A stretch of 39,947 nt of DNA, taken from the NCBI GenBank assembly GCA_047605765.1, contig JASGFB010000033.1, positions 1 through 39,947 of the forward strand, in the 5' to 3' direction. Position 1 is the stretch's first letter. Every line of letters starts with the position of its first letter. Under the pieces are notes generated by a model that ran no database searches, had not been told where the DNA came from, and was given only the letters and a program-made list of their open reading frames with translations. This document shows positions 1 through 7,764 of the stretch, one piece after another. Source of the DNA: JBGVSA01 sp047605765. GTDB taxonomy: Bacteria > Pseudomonadota > Gammaproteobacteria > Burkholderiales > Rhodocyclaceae. The position numbers and the translations under genes were made by a program.

Positions 1-94
1 CCACCTGCGCGGGGCGCGCGGGCTGCGGCGGCGCAGCGGGAGGGGGTGGAGAGGAGGAGGACTGGGTGGACGGATCGGTGCCGGGAGAGGCCAT
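1..94 (-). CDS. 5' end of an unidentified gene, cut by the window edge
   Basis: An open frame starts at an ATG at 94 and runs off the left edge for 31 codons without a stop. The visible N-terminus begins MASPGTDPSTQSSSS and is then almost only Pro, Ala, Gln and Arg, so it is a disordered leader and says nothing about function. No clear ribosome-binding site precedes the ATG. It lies on the same strand as the tRNA-modification operon but about 475 nt downstream, so it is probably a separate unit. The start, and even the reality of the gene, are uncertain. Confidence 0.35.
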   Translation of the reverse strand, partial: MASPGTDPSTQSSSSPPPPAAPPQPARPAQV

Positions 95-569
95 GACGAT
101 TCACTGGGCTCAGCGAGCCAGATTTCATTGCAGGCTATTGAACCCTCCCCGCCGATCGCTCATGCGTCCTGCGTCACCCTCCACAGCATGTAACCGTTCT
201 CCCCTGGATTTGGTACCCGTATCGGGGTGATCGAGGTCAACGATCGAGATGGGCTCGCATGACGATTCAATGAAGAAAATTCCCGCATGCGGGTGCTCGC
301 ACCGGTTCATACGTCTGAACGATGCCGAAAAACCGGTCCACAGGCCGGCGCGATCCGTCGGGTTGTCCTTAAGCGGCCGGCACGGGCTGAGGCGCCCTTG
401 CACGGCGAGACTGTGGCCCCGTCGTCAGCGAGTCAGCCATGCAACGGAAGGACAGGCGATGCCCGGCAAGTCAATGGACAGACTTTGTATCCGCCGTTCT
501 GACCTGTGTGAAAGGAGCGCTCACCTCAGTCGCGGCAGATCATTCCGCTTCGTCGCCTGCGGTAGGCAC
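95..569. other. Gene-free stretch
   Basis: I see no convincing gene in this 475-nt interval between trmL and the left-edge frame. Frames on both strands lack family resemblance and ribosome-binding sites. The part from about 120 to 340 is visibly poorer in GC than the flanking genes. A 12-nt repeat (CATGACGATTCA) occurs at 92-103 and 258-269, which may be chance. A small inverted repeat (GGCTC/GAGCC, 107-119) lies just upstream of the partial gene. Confidence 0.5.
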
Positions 570-1034
570 CTAGCCGCCGAGCGCAAAGCCGTGCTGGCGC
601 CAGGCTTCGTAGACGATGATGGCGACACTGTTGGACAGATTGAGGCTGCGGCAATCGGGCCGCATCGGGATACGCAGGCGCTGCTCGGGAGCGAAGGATT
701 CGCGCAGCGCCTCGGGCAATCCGCTCGATTCGGCGCCGAACACGAAGACGTCGCCGGGCGCAAAAGCCACCTCGGCGTACGGCCGGCTGCCGCGCGTGGT
801 CAGCGCAAAAAAGCGATGCCCGGCCAGGGCCTGCTGGCAGGCTGCCCAGTCAGGATGGCGCGTGACGTTGATGAGATCGCGGTAATCCATGCCGGCGCGC
901 GCCAAATGCTTGTCCGACAGATCGAAGCCAAGCGGCTCGACCAGGTGCAGATGGACGCCGCTGTTGGCGCACAGGCGCATGACATTGCCGGTGTTGGGCG
1001 GAATTTCCGGCTGGTGAAGGACGACGTGGAACAT
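570..1034 (-). CDS. trmL: tRNA (cytidine/uridine-2'-O-)-methyltransferase TrmL
   Basis: This is a SPOUT-family enzyme that 2'-O-methylates the wobble base (C34 or cmnm5U34) of tRNA-Leu, using S-adenosylmethionine. The 154-residue length matches the minimal TrmL fold without extra domains. Visible signatures are the N-terminal IPPNTGNVMRLCANSG segment, FGAESSGLP (SPOUT motif 2), and IPMRPDCRSLNLSNSVAI near the C-terminus, the trefoil-knot cofactor loop. It is the last gene of a minus-strand group with dusC, the TrmB-like gene and the YkgJ gene; the gap to the YkgJ stop is 27 nt. The identification is firm. Confidence 0.95.
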   Translation of the reverse strand: MFHVVLHQPEIPPNTGNVMRLCANSGVHLHLVEPLGFDLSDKHLARAGMDYRDLINVTRHPDWAACQQALAGHRFFALTTRGSRPYAEVAFAPGDVFVFGAESSGLPEALRESFAPEQRLRIPMRPDCRSLNLSNSVAIIVYEAWRQHGFALGG

Positions 1035-1061
1035 GGGCGCAGATTCTAGCGCCCCTGGCCC

Positions 1062-1421
1062 TCATTCGAGTACATAGAACGCCGCCGCCAGCGGTGGCAG
1101 GCCGTGGCGGGCGCGCGCGTCGTTACAGGCGCGATTGCCGATGCCCAGCACGCCGTGGGCGGCGAACTCGCGGCACGGGTCGGGGCGGTATTCATAGATG
1201 CCACAGCGCACCGCCTGCCCCACCGTGCCGACCAAGGCCACGCAGCGCGGTGGCGAGCGGTCGGTGCCGCGCATGCGACACGTGCTGGCGGTTTCCTCGT
1301 CGGCCAGCGCCGCCGGCACGTACCCGCCCGGCTCGGAGTCGAGCTGGCTGTGGTGAAAACTCACGCGGAAGGTCGCGCAGCAGGCGCCGCATTGTTGGCA
1401 AGGATCGAGCTGCGCGCTCAT
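1062..1421 (-). CDS. YkgJ-family cysteine-cluster protein
   Basis: This small protein (119 residues) has a Cys-rich N-terminal signature: Cys8, 11, 14 and 15 (CQQCGACC), followed by Cys48, 60, 73, 83 and 99. The pattern fits the YkgJ/PF03692 family, which is predicted to bind zinc or an iron-sulfur cluster; its biochemical role is unsettled. Its ATG overlaps the stop of the TrmB-like gene by four bases (ATGA), so the two are translationally coupled. It sits between two tRNA methyltransferase genes and downstream of a dihydrouridine synthase. A role in tRNA modification is a reasonable inference from context, not something the sequence shows. Confidence 0.85.
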   Translation of the reverse strand: MSAQLDPCQQCGACCATFRVSFHHSQLDSEPGGYVPAALADEETASTCRMRGTDRSPPRCVALVGTVGQAVRCGIYEYRPDPCREFAAHGVLGIGNRACNDARARHGLPPLAAAFYVLE

Positions 1422-2101
1422 CGGGCGGCCTCGCCATCACGCACGGGCCTCGGCAAATCGACCACGACGCGATACAGGGCCTGGCCCGAATCGCGGTACT
1501 TGCGTTCGAACGGCGTCATCGGCGATGCCGTGACCCAGGGCTCGGCCGTCGCCGGCACGCCGCTGAGCACATGCACCGCACGGGCAAACTCCTCGGCATA
1601 GATGCGCCAGTTGGTGCGGCATTCGAGGCGCCCGCCCAATGCCACCACGTTCGGGAACACCGCCATGCCATGCCAGCGGCGCGCCAGATGCCCGATCTTC
1701 GGCCAGGGGTTCGGATACAGCAGGTAATGGCGCGCCAGGGGCAGGCCATGCTGCTGCCACAGGCGCCAGAAGTCGGTGAGATCGGCGCGCACGAAACAGG
1801 CGTTCGGTGGCACGGCCGGCTTGCCGCGTGCCAGCCGGTCGGCCGACTGATCGACACCGATCACGAAATGATCGGGCCACTCGCGGGCCAGGTTCAGCGT
1901 GCTCCAGCCCACGCCGCAGCCGGCGTCGAGCACCAGCGGCGCGCGCCCGTCCCATTGCCCGAGCGCGGCCTCGAAGGCGCTGCGGTTGTAGTCGGCGATG
2001 GGTTTGCGGAACACGCTGTCGCGATGGCGCAGCACGCAGGCGTCGAGCTTGTCGTGCGGCCCCGTCTGGGCGCTGCTGATCACATGAGAATTGGCGTACA
2101 T
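1418..2101 (-). CDS. TrmB-like SAM-dependent methyltransferase (tRNA guanine-N7 family)
   Basis: A 227-residue Rossmann methyltransferase. LDAGCGVGWS (58-67) is the S-adenosylmethionine loop, followed by an acidic GVDQS strand end (82-86). LLYPNPWPK (127-135), a CRTNWRIYAEE stretch and a C-terminal TPFERKYRDSGQ match the TrmB/PF02390 family, which makes m7G46 in tRNA. It departs from classical TrmB: the usual FPDPWxKxRHxKRR block reads LYPNPWPKIGHLARRWHG here, losing the aspartate and several basic tRNA-contacting residues. It may therefore be a paralogue with another substrate. I chose the ATG at 2101, 4 nt after the dusC stop; upstream residues of the longer frame are dusC antisense-frame noise. 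Confidence 0.8.
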   Translation of the reverse strand: MYANSHVISSAQTGPHDKLDACVLRHRDSVFRKPIADYNRSAFEAALGQWDGRAPLVLDAGCGVGWSTLNLAREWPDHFVIGVDQSADRLARGKPAVPPNACFVRADLTDFWRLWQQHGLPLARHYLLYPNPWPKIGHLARRWHGMAVFPNVVALGGRLECRTNWRIYAEEFARAVHVLSGVPATAEPWVTASPMTPFERKYRDSGQALYRVVVDLPRPVRDGEAAR

Positions 2102-2105
2102 CGAT

Positions 2106-3116
2106 TCAGGCCTGCGCCAGCAAAGGGGATATCTCGGCCGGCAGACGCAGCGTGCGCACACGCTGGTAGAGCACTTCGGCCTGCGGGTAGTGTCGCCGCA
2201 GCAGGTTGAGCCACTGCTTGAAGCGCCCAGGCGCGTGGCGCGCCTCGACCTTGTCCTGCACCGCCGCCCAGTAGGCGTGCAGCAGCGGACGCAGGCGCGG
2301 CCAATCGTCGCTGGCCAGGCGCGGCAACTGGCCGGCCTGGTGCGCGCGCAACCGCTCGACAAGAAACGGATCGGCGACGGCGCCGCGGCCGAGCATCACG
2401 TCGCGCATGCCGCTCTCGCTGCGGCAGCGCTGGTAGTCGTCCACCGTCCAGATTTCGCCATTGGCCACCACCGGCACCGACACCGCCTCGGCGACGCGCG
2501 CGATCCACGGCCAATGAGCGGGCGGCTTGTAGCCGTCCTGCTTGGTGCGGGCATGCACCACCAGCATCTGGGCGCCCCCTTCGGCCAAGGCCTGAGCCGC
2601 CTCCTGCGCCCGCGCGGTGTCGCGCACGCCCAGGCGCATCTTGGCGGTGAGCGGCACACGATCGCCGATGGCGGCTGCCACGGCGCGAACAATGCGGTAG
2701 AGCAGATCAGGCTCGTCCAGCAACACCGCGCCGCCACGATGGCGATTGACGGTCGGTGCCGGACAGCCGAAGTTCAGATCGATGCCGGCGGGCGCCAGGC
2801 GGGCCAGGCGGTCGGCGTTCAAGGCCAGCATGTCCGGGTCGGAACCCAGCAATTGCACGCGAACGGCGGTGCCGGCAGCCGTGCGGGCGCCCTGGCGCAA
2901 CTCGGGCGCCAGGCGCGTGAAGAAGCGCACCGGCAAAACCGTGTCGGTGACACGCGCGAATTCGGTCACGCACCAATCGTAGGGCGCCGCGCGCGTGAGC
3001 ACGTCGCGCATCAGGGCGTCGACCATGCCTTCCATGGGCGCCAGCAGGATACGGCCGGCGGGCCGGTCCTCTATAAGACTGTCGGTCAATTTATCGGGCG
3101 CCTGCATGTCTGACAT
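2106..3116 (-). CDS. dusC: tRNA-dihydrouridine(16) synthase DusC
   Basis: This FMN- and NADPH-dependent enzyme reduces uridine to dihydrouridine in the tRNA D-loop. The 336-residue protein has LAPMEGMVD (25-33) for FMN binding, CVTEFARVTDTVLPVRFF, which is typical of DusC rather than DusA or DusB, the catalytic Cys118 in DLNFGCPAPTVN, LTAKMRLG and VVANGEIW. Its N-terminus is roughly 20 residues longer than E. coli DusC; a second in-frame ATG at 3107 is possible. It heads the tRNA-modification operon and is divergent from the DUF1178 gene, with only about 46 bp between the starts. Confidence 0.93.
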   Translation of the reverse strand: MSDMQAPDKLTDSLIEDRPAGRILLAPMEGMVDALMRDVLTRAAPYDWCVTEFARVTDTVLPVRFFTRLAPELRQGARTAAGTAVRVQLLGSDPDMLALNADRLARLAPAGIDLNFGCPAPTVNRHRGGAVLLDEPDLLYRIVRAVAAAIGDRVPLTAKMRLGVRDTARAQEAAQALAEGGAQMLVVHARTKQDGYKPPAHWPWIARVAEAVSVPVVANGEIWTVDDYQRCRSESGMRDVMLGRGAVADPFLVERLRAHQAGQLPRLASDDWPRLRPLLHAYWAAVQDKVEARHAPGRFKQWLNLLRRHYPQAEVLYQRVRTLRLPAEISPLLAQA

Positions 3117-3162
3117 GGGGGCGCATGTTATCTTTGCTTATTTGCTGTTGAAAGCACCCGTC

Positions 3163-3588
3163 GTGATTGTTTTGAATCTTACGTGCGCACAGGATCACCG
3201 GTTCGAAGGCTGGTTCGCCTCCCACGAAGCATTCGAAGAGCAACTGGCCGCCAGCATGGTGGCCTGCCCCGTATGCGGCGCGCATGAAGTCCGCAAGTTG
3301 CCCTCCGCCCCCCACGTGCAGCGCGTGCGTGCCATGGAGCAATATGCCGGCCCCAAGCCGGCCGAGCAGATCCCCGAACTGGCGCAGTTGATGGAACAAC
3401 TGCGTGCCGCCGCCGATGCGTCGGAAGACGTCGGCGAGCGCTTCCCGGAAGAAGCCCGTCGCATCCATCGCGGCGACAGCGAAGAGCGCGCGATCAAAGG
3501 TCAGGCGTCGGCCGACGAAATGAAGTCGCTCCTCGAAGAAGGCATCTCCGTCCTGCCGGTGCCCCCCGCCAAGGAAGACATGCACTGA
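3163..3588 (+). CDS. DUF1178 family protein
   Basis: A 141-residue conserved proteobacterial protein of unknown function. The N-terminus (VIVLNLTCAQDHRFEGWFASHEAFEEQL) and a CPVCGAHEVRKLPSAPHV segment give a Cys...Cys-x2-Cys arrangement that resembles a small zinc-ribbon. The C-terminal part has the family's ER.PEEARRIH and ERAIKGQA blocks. I placed the start at GTG 3163 because family members begin at this point with MIVFDL-like residues. An in-frame ATG at 3106 would add 19 residues that overlap the dusC start. No strong Shine-Dalgarno is seen, so the start is moderately certain. Confidence 0.85.
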   Translation: MIVLNLTCAQDHRFEGWFASHEAFEEQLAASMVACPVCGAHEVRKLPSAPHVQRVRAMEQYAGPKPAEQIPELAQLMEQLRAAADASEDVGERFPEEARRIHRGDSEERAIKGQASADEMKSLLEEGISVLPVPPAKEDMH

Positions 3589-3604
3589 ACCGCCGGCGTG
3601 CCTG

Positions 3605-3808
3605 TCAGCGCGCCGCGCCCGTGCCCGCTTCGGCCGACGTGGCCGGCTCCGGCAGGAAGTCGTCTTCGATGACGACCGATACGTGCTCCGGCAGCGAATA
3701 CAAAGGCGCATCGCCCACCGTCTTCCACCAGTGGCCCCGTTCGTCCTCGGAGACGTGCCGGGCCGCTCCGTAGCGCAGCCACTGCTGCATCGTCTGCGTC
3801 AGTTTCAT
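3605..3808 (-). CDS. Small conserved-looking protein of unknown function
   Basis: This 67-residue protein begins MKLTQTMQQWLRYGAARH, is followed by an acidic/aromatic middle (DERGHWWKTVGDAPLY) and ends in an Ala/Glu-rich tail. No signal peptide or membrane segment is visible and I do not recognise a family. It is supported as a gene by a GGAGG sequence 7 nt before the ATG at 3808 and by a good sigma-70-type promoter at 3842-3869. It converges on the DUF1178 gene with 16 nt between stops. Confidence 0.6.
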   Translation of the reverse strand: MKLTQTMQQWLRYGAARHVSEDERGHWWKTVGDAPLYSLPEHVSVVIEDDFLPEPATSAEAGTGAAR

Positions 3809-3841
3809 GGTTCGTCCTCCCCGCTGCATGCCTACAATCCT

Positions 3842-3869
3842 GTTGTAGCCTAGCGTTCGCGCGTGACAA
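3842..3869 (-). promoter_or_regulatory. Candidate sigma-70 promoter for the small gene at 3605-3808
   Basis: Read on the minus strand: TTGTCA (3869-3864), a 16-nt spacer, then TACAAC (3847-3842). The -35 box matches the consensus at 5 of 6 positions and the -10 box at 4 of 6. Transcription would start about 25-30 nt before the ATG at 3808, leaving room for the GGAGG ribosome-binding site. Confidence 0.45.
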
Positions 3870-3898
3870 GCACGCGACAGGACAAAAAGACGGGCGGA

Positions 3899-5107
3899 TC
3901 AGCGTCCCACGATCAGCGGCACGTACATTTCCTGGCGCGACGGGCCGCCGTGCATGCCGATCATGGCGTGCTTCCTTTCCCCCGGCAGCGTATCGCGCAC
4001 GGTCCAGTCACCCCGGGCGATCAGCGTCCAGTCACCGGCGCGGCCCCGCGCCAGGGGCGAATCATCCGGCCCGAACAGACCCGCATCGAACAGATCGGCC
4101 GATGGCACGGCCATCAGTGCATGGCCCAGCTCGGCTTCGACCGCCTCGCCGAACTGCGCGGCGTATGCCGGCTTGACGCGGCAATACGCCATGCGGGGCT
4201 CGCCCGTCAGCGGCGCGGCCAGCATGCCGTACAGCGCGGGCCAGGCCGTCAGCTCGATGCAGCGCTCAGCCGGCGCATCGATGAAACCGTGATCGGCCGA
4301 CACCACCAGCAGCGCCTCGGGCAAGGCGGCGCGCATGGCGACGTAGGCTGCCTCGACCTCCGCCAGAACGCAGCGCGCCTGTGGCGATGCGATACCGAAA
4401 TCGTGTGCCGTAGCGTCCAGCGCCGGCGTGTAGCAATAGATGAAATGGGGCTGCATCTCGGCCTGGCTGACCTGCGCCAGGACCTCAGCCAGTTGCCCCA
4501 GACCGGCGTAGGCATGGCTACGCGCGCCATCGGCGTGATGCAGCGAATAGGCGCCCGCGGTAAGGTGCGGCAGCGTGACGATGTGGGTGGCGCGCGTAGC
4601 GCTGGCGAACATCGACGGCGTACGCAGGATGCGTTCGATGGTGGTGGCCTCGCGCACGGGCTCACCGCCGCGATAGCGCATCGGCAGCGGCGCCACGATG
4701 CGCCCGCTCACCGTATCGTCTACGTGCCAGCCGAGCAGACCGTGGGTAGCGGCCGATCGCGCCGTCAGCAAGGTGGTGATGGCGGTGGCGGTGGTGCTGG
4801 GAAAGACGGAGGTCAGCGCGCGGAGCCGGTCGGCCCATAGGCGCGGTGCGATATCGCGATGGGCGAAGAGGAAATCGTCGCCCAGGCCATCGACCAGAAA
4901 GCACACGATGGCGTGCCGGCTGGCCCAGTCGTGCGATTCGGCCAGGGATGCGTAGCGCTCAGGCACATCAGCCCCGCACGCACGCGCCAATGACACCGCC
5001 AGGTTGAAAAAGCCTGCGCCCGCGTAATCGGGCAAGATTGCGTCACCAGCGGCGACAGCGGCCTGGAAGGCGCCCGTTTGCCGGCGCGTCGGGTCAATGA
5101 AACGCAT
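3899..5107 (-). CDS. Alkaline phosphatase superfamily protein (nucleotide pyrophosphatase/phosphodiesterase type)
   Basis: A 402-residue hydrolase of the alkaline phosphatase superfamily, related to type I phosphodiesterases/nucleotide pyrophosphatases. The two-metal site is readable: FLVDGLGDD (Asp73), the nucleophile Thr105 in SVFPSTTATA, TPALDATAHDFG (Asp and His), SADHGF (Asp and His) and the late GMHGG histidine. It likely hydrolyses a phosphodiester or pyrophosphate bond, but the substrate cannot be read from sequence. No signal peptide is evident, so it is probably cytoplasmic. It ends 90 nt upstream of the small unknown gene and starts just beyond the tRNA-Gly terminator. Confidence 0.85.
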   Translation of the reverse strand: MRFIDPTRRQTGAFQAAVAAGDAILPDYAGAGFFNLAVSLARACGADVPERYASLAESHDWASRHAIVCFLVDGLGDDFLFAHRDIAPRLWADRLRALTSVFPSTTATAITTLLTARSAATHGLLGWHVDDTVSGRIVAPLPMRYRGGEPVREATTIERILRTPSMFASATRATHIVTLPHLTAGAYSLHHADGARSHAYAGLGQLAEVLAQVSQAEMQPHFIYCYTPALDATAHDFGIASPQARCVLAEVEAAYVAMRAALPEALLVVSADHGFIDAPAERCIELTAWPALYGMLAAPLTGEPRMAYCRVKPAYAAQFGEAVEAELGHALMAVPSADLFDAGLFGPDDSPLARGRAGDWTLIARGDWTVRDTLPGERKHAMIGMHGGPSRQEMYVPLIVGR

Positions 5108-5124
5108 GAACGGCCAAAAGCAAA

Positions 5125-5153
5125 AAGGGGGAAAGGCATGGCCTTTCCCCCTT
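5125..5153 (-). terminator. Rho-independent terminator of tRNA-Gly (first copy)
   Basis: Perfect 13-bp arms (5125-5137 and 5141-5153) around a 3-nt loop form a strong stem. On the minus strand it is followed by a T run (the A tract at 5122-5126). It begins about seven bases beyond the tRNA 3' CCA. Confidence 0.85.
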
Positions 5154-5159
5154 GAATTC

Positions 5160-5235
5160 TGGAGCGGGAGACGAGTCTCGAACTCGCGACCTCAACCTTG
5201 GCAAGGTTGCGCTCTACCAACTGAGCTACTCCCGC
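5160..5235 (-). tRNA. tRNA-Gly (anticodon GCC)
   Basis: The 76-nt cloverleaf begins GCGGGAG and ends CTCCCGC plus discriminator T and an encoded CCA. The D-arm (AGCTCAGTTGGTAGAGC), an anticodon stem-loop reading CCTTGCCAAGG with GCC at 5202-5200, and a T-arm with GTTCGAG are all intact. It is identical over its full length to the copy at 14664-14739. It has its own promoter and terminator. Confidence 0.97.
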
Positions 5236-5244
5236 TTAGAGCGT

Positions 5245-5268
5245 CTTGATTCAGCACGCCGAATCAAG
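5245..5268. repeat. Inverted repeat in the tRNA-Gly leader
   Basis: Arms CTTGATTC (5245-5252) and GAATCAAG (5261-5268) with an 8-nt spacer lie between the promoter and the tRNA. The repeat would fold in the precursor leader or could be a protein-binding site. The second tRNA-Gly copy lacks it. Confidence 0.5.
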
Positions 5269-5275
5269 GAGAAGA

Positions 5276-5304
5276 ATAATAGCACGCACTTTCAGGGTTG
5301 CCAA
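5276..5304 (-). promoter_or_regulatory. Sigma-70 promoter of tRNA-Gly (first copy)
   Basis: On the minus strand TTGGCA (5304-5299), a 17-nt spacer and TATTAT (5281-5276) each match consensus at 5 of 6 positions. The position is right for transcription of the tRNA with a leader of about 30 nt. Confidence 0.7.
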
Positions 5305-5343
5305 GAATAAATTTCAAAAGCATGACGCACCGGACCACCGGGA

Positions 5344-6825
5344 TCATCGGGTGGCCTGGGTGGATGAGGCCTCCCAGCCCCCACCCAAAGCGAGGAACAG
5401 CACGGCCTGGTCATCTGCCAGTTGTGCGTCCGAGGTAGCCAGCGCCGCTTCGCTGCTGGCCAGGGTGCGCTCGGCGTCGAGCGCCTCCAGGTAACCCGTC
5501 TTGCCGTTGCGATACAGGGCGCGCGCCTGCTCCGCCACGGTGGCGCTGTCGTCACGAGCAGCTTGCAGCGCGGCGCGGCGGTCGAGTTCGCGCGCGTAGG
5601 TCGCCAGCGCCGTCTCGGTTTCGCGCAGGGCCGTCTGCACGGTGCCGTCGAAATGCGCCAGCGCCAGGCGCGTGCCCGCCTCGGCTTGAGCGATGCGTGC
5701 CTGCACGGCGCCACTGTTGGGCAGCGTCCACGAAATCAACGGCCCCAGGCTCCAACTCGTCGTGTCGCCACGGGCAAAGCCCGCCACCGGACCAATGGAG
5801 CCGGCCGCCAGACCCAGCGTAACCTTGGGATAGAGATCCGCCGTCACCACGCCGATGCGCGCCGTGGCGGCGGCCAACTGCCGCTCGGCCTGGCGGATGT
5901 CCGGCCGGCGACGCAGCAGCGCGGTGCCGTCTCCCACGGGGATCAAGCCTTGCAGGCGTGGCGGCGCCGCGCAGTCCTCCACGCCGACCGGGGCCTCGCG
6001 CGGCACGTTGCCGGTCAGGGTAGCCAGCCGGTACAGCGCGCCCTGCCGCTCGGCCAGCAAGGGCGGCAGCGCCGCCTTGAGCTGGTTGAGCTGACCACGG
6101 GCGCGCGCGATGTCGGTCGCCCCGGCGCGCCCTGCCTGCTGCAGGCGCATCGAGACCGACACGGCTTCTTCCTGCAGCGACACCGAACGTTGAGCGGTGC
6201 GCAGGCGCAAATTGCCGGCGCAGATCTGCGCATAGGCACGGGTGGTGGCGGCGACGACATTCACGCGTGCCAGATCGAGGGCAGCCTGCGCGGCCTCGCT
6301 GCCGGCCTGTGCCGATTCGATGGCGCGCCGGATCTGGCCGAACATGTCGAGCTGGTATGACAGCGACAAGGCGCCGCTGTAGTGGTAATCATTGTCGGGC
6401 GTGTAGTTCTTTTGCAGCAGCGACAGCCCCGACACGTGGCCGTAAGTCTCACCGGCACTCACCGCCAGCGTGGGAGATTGCGCCCCCTGCGTTTCGCGCA
6501 GCAACGCCTGCTCGCGCTCCAGGCTGGCCATCGCCACGCGCAGATCGGCATTGTGAGCAAGCGCACGCGCGATCAGTTCGTCCAGCGTCGCATCGCGATA
6601 CAGACGCCACCAATGGGGCGGCAGAGGCGTCTCGGCAAACGCGGCGCGCGCGGTATCGTCGTCCGCCGCTCCGATGAAGGCGCCCTGCGCCGCCGGCGCA
6701 TTGACGGCCGCCTGCGGCGGCAGCACGTAGTCAGGTCCGACAGGCGACGTACCGCATGCCGTCAGCATGAGCGATGCCAACAGTGGCCATGCCCGCAATC
6801 GAAAAACGAACGGCGAGGCGCGCAT
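5344..6825 (-). CDS. Outer-membrane efflux lipoprotein (NodT/OprM family)
   Basis: This is the outer-membrane channel of a tripartite efflux pump. The 493-residue protein starts with a lipoprotein signal (basic residues, hydrophobic stretch, LTAC lipobox with acylated Cys24) and then GPDY, typical of NodT-family factors. Two OEP repeats follow, with RRPDIRQAERQLAAATARIGVVTADLYPKVTL in the second half. The true start is ATG 6825; the triplet before it is TTG. That ATG shares its A with the adaptor's stop codon (TGATG). It is the last gene of the efflux operon. Its presence makes the system complete, unlike E. coli aaeXAB, which borrows TolC. Confidence 0.93.
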   Translation of the reverse strand: MRASPFVFRLRAWPLLASLMLTACGTSPVGPDYVLPPQAAVNAPAAQGAFIGAADDDTARAAFAETPLPPHWWRLYRDATLDELIARALAHNADLRVAMASLEREQALLRETQGAQSPTLAVSAGETYGHVSGLSLLQKNYTPDNDYHYSGALSLSYQLDMFGQIRRAIESAQAGSEAAQAALDLARVNVVAATTRAYAQICAGNLRLRTAQRSVSLQEEAVSVSMRLQQAGRAGATDIARARGQLNQLKAALPPLLAERQGALYRLATLTGNVPREAPVGVEDCAAPPRLQGLIPVGDGTALLRRRPDIRQAERQLAAATARIGVVTADLYPKVTLGLAAGSIGPVAGFARGDTTSWSLGPLISWTLPNSGAVQARIAQAEAGTRLALAHFDGTVQTALRETETALATYARELDRRAALQAARDDSATVAEQARALYRNGKTGYLEALDAERTLASSEAALATSDAQLADDQAVLFLALGGGWEASSTQATR

Positions 6826-7757
6826 CAACCCTGCTCCTTCGGCGCCGATGCCGCATGCGTCGCCGTTGGCGCGGAGGCTTCGACGACCTCGACCGTGACT
6901 GTCTGGCCGGCAACCAGATAGACGCCCCTCGGCAACGGATCGAGCCTGACACGCACCGGGATGCGCTGCGCCAGGCGCACCCAGTTGAACGTGGGCGTTA
7001 CACTGGGCAACAGGTTGGCGCTGGTAGACCGATCATGGTCGGCCACCCCCGCCGTCACGCTGTCGACGGTACCGCGCAGCTCGCCCCCGCTCATCGGTCG
7101 AATGCGCACGGCATCGCCGATGTGGATGCGCGGCAGCTTGGTTTCTTCGAAATAACCTTCGACATAGAACGAATGCGCGTCGACCAGCGCCAGCGCGGCG
7201 CGCCCCGTCGTCGCGTAGCTCCCCTGACGCAGTTCGAGGTTGGTGATCTGGCCGTCGGCGGGCGCCACCACGCGCGAACGCGCGAGATTCAGGCGCGCCG
7301 CATCGACGGCGATCTCGGCCTGCGCCACAGCGGCGCGAGCCTGTTCGACGCGCGTGTGAGTCTGTTCGCGCGCTTCCTGCGAAACCAGCGTCCCCAGACC
7401 GGTGTTGCGCGCATCTTCGCGCACGGTCTGGGCCAGGGCGGTACGTTGCGCGGCCAATGCGGCGGCGGCCTGGCGTGCGGCCAGTTCATAGCGGGCACGG
7501 TCGACCTCGAACAACAATGCACCGGCCTCGACCGCCTGGTTATCGCGGACGGGGACTGCCGTGACCAGGCCCGACACGTCGGGGGCGATCTGCACGATAT
7601 TGGCGCGCACGCGCCCATCGCGCGTCCACGGCGCCTGCTCGTAGTGATCCCACAGGCGCAGACCGGCCCATACCGCGCCCGCCACCACGACCACCGTCAC
7701 CAGCATCGGCACGCCGCGACGGGCGTGGCGCAGGAGATTGCCAACTGTTGAATTCAT
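6825..7757 (-). CDS. HlyD/EmrA-family periplasmic efflux adaptor (AaeA-like)
   Basis: This membrane-fusion protein links the inner-membrane pump to the outer-membrane channel. The 310-residue protein has an N-terminal anchor (MLVTVVVVAGAVWAGLRL, about 18-35), a biotinyl-lipoyl-like half (RANIVQIAPDVSGLV), an Ala-rich coiled-coil hairpin, and the second half RSRVVAPADGQITNLELRQGSY, followed by the beta-barrel region (VDAHSFYVEGYFEETKLPRIHIGDAVRIRPM). These fit the p-hydroxybenzoate efflux subunit AaeA class. I chose ATG 7757 because it precedes the anchor and lies 7 nt after the DUF1656 stop. Confidence 0.92.
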   Translation of the reverse strand: MNSTVGNLLRHARRGVPMLVTVVVVAGAVWAGLRLWDHYEQAPWTRDGRVRANIVQIAPDVSGLVTAVPVRDNQAVEAGALLFEVDRARYELAARQAAAALAAQRTALAQTVREDARNTGLGTLVSQEAREQTHTRVEQARAAVAQAEIAVDAARLNLARSRVVAPADGQITNLELRQGSYATTGRAALALVDAHSFYVEGYFEETKLPRIHIGDAVRIRPMSGGELRGTVDSVTAGVADHDRSTSANLLPSVTPTFNWVRLAQRIPVRVRLDPLPRGVYLVAGQTVTVEVVEASAPTATHAASAPKEQG

Positions 7758-7764
7758 GAACGAC

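Noticed and set aside
249..1049. A 266-codon plus-strand frame at the left end
   Set aside because: Its second half is antisense to trmL, and the first half shows no recognisable domain or ribosome-binding site.
5160..5235. tRNA-Gly as an integration (att) site
   Set aside because: No integrase, no truncated tRNA 3' end and no direct repeat bounding an island; both tRNA-Gly copies are complete genes with encoded CCA.
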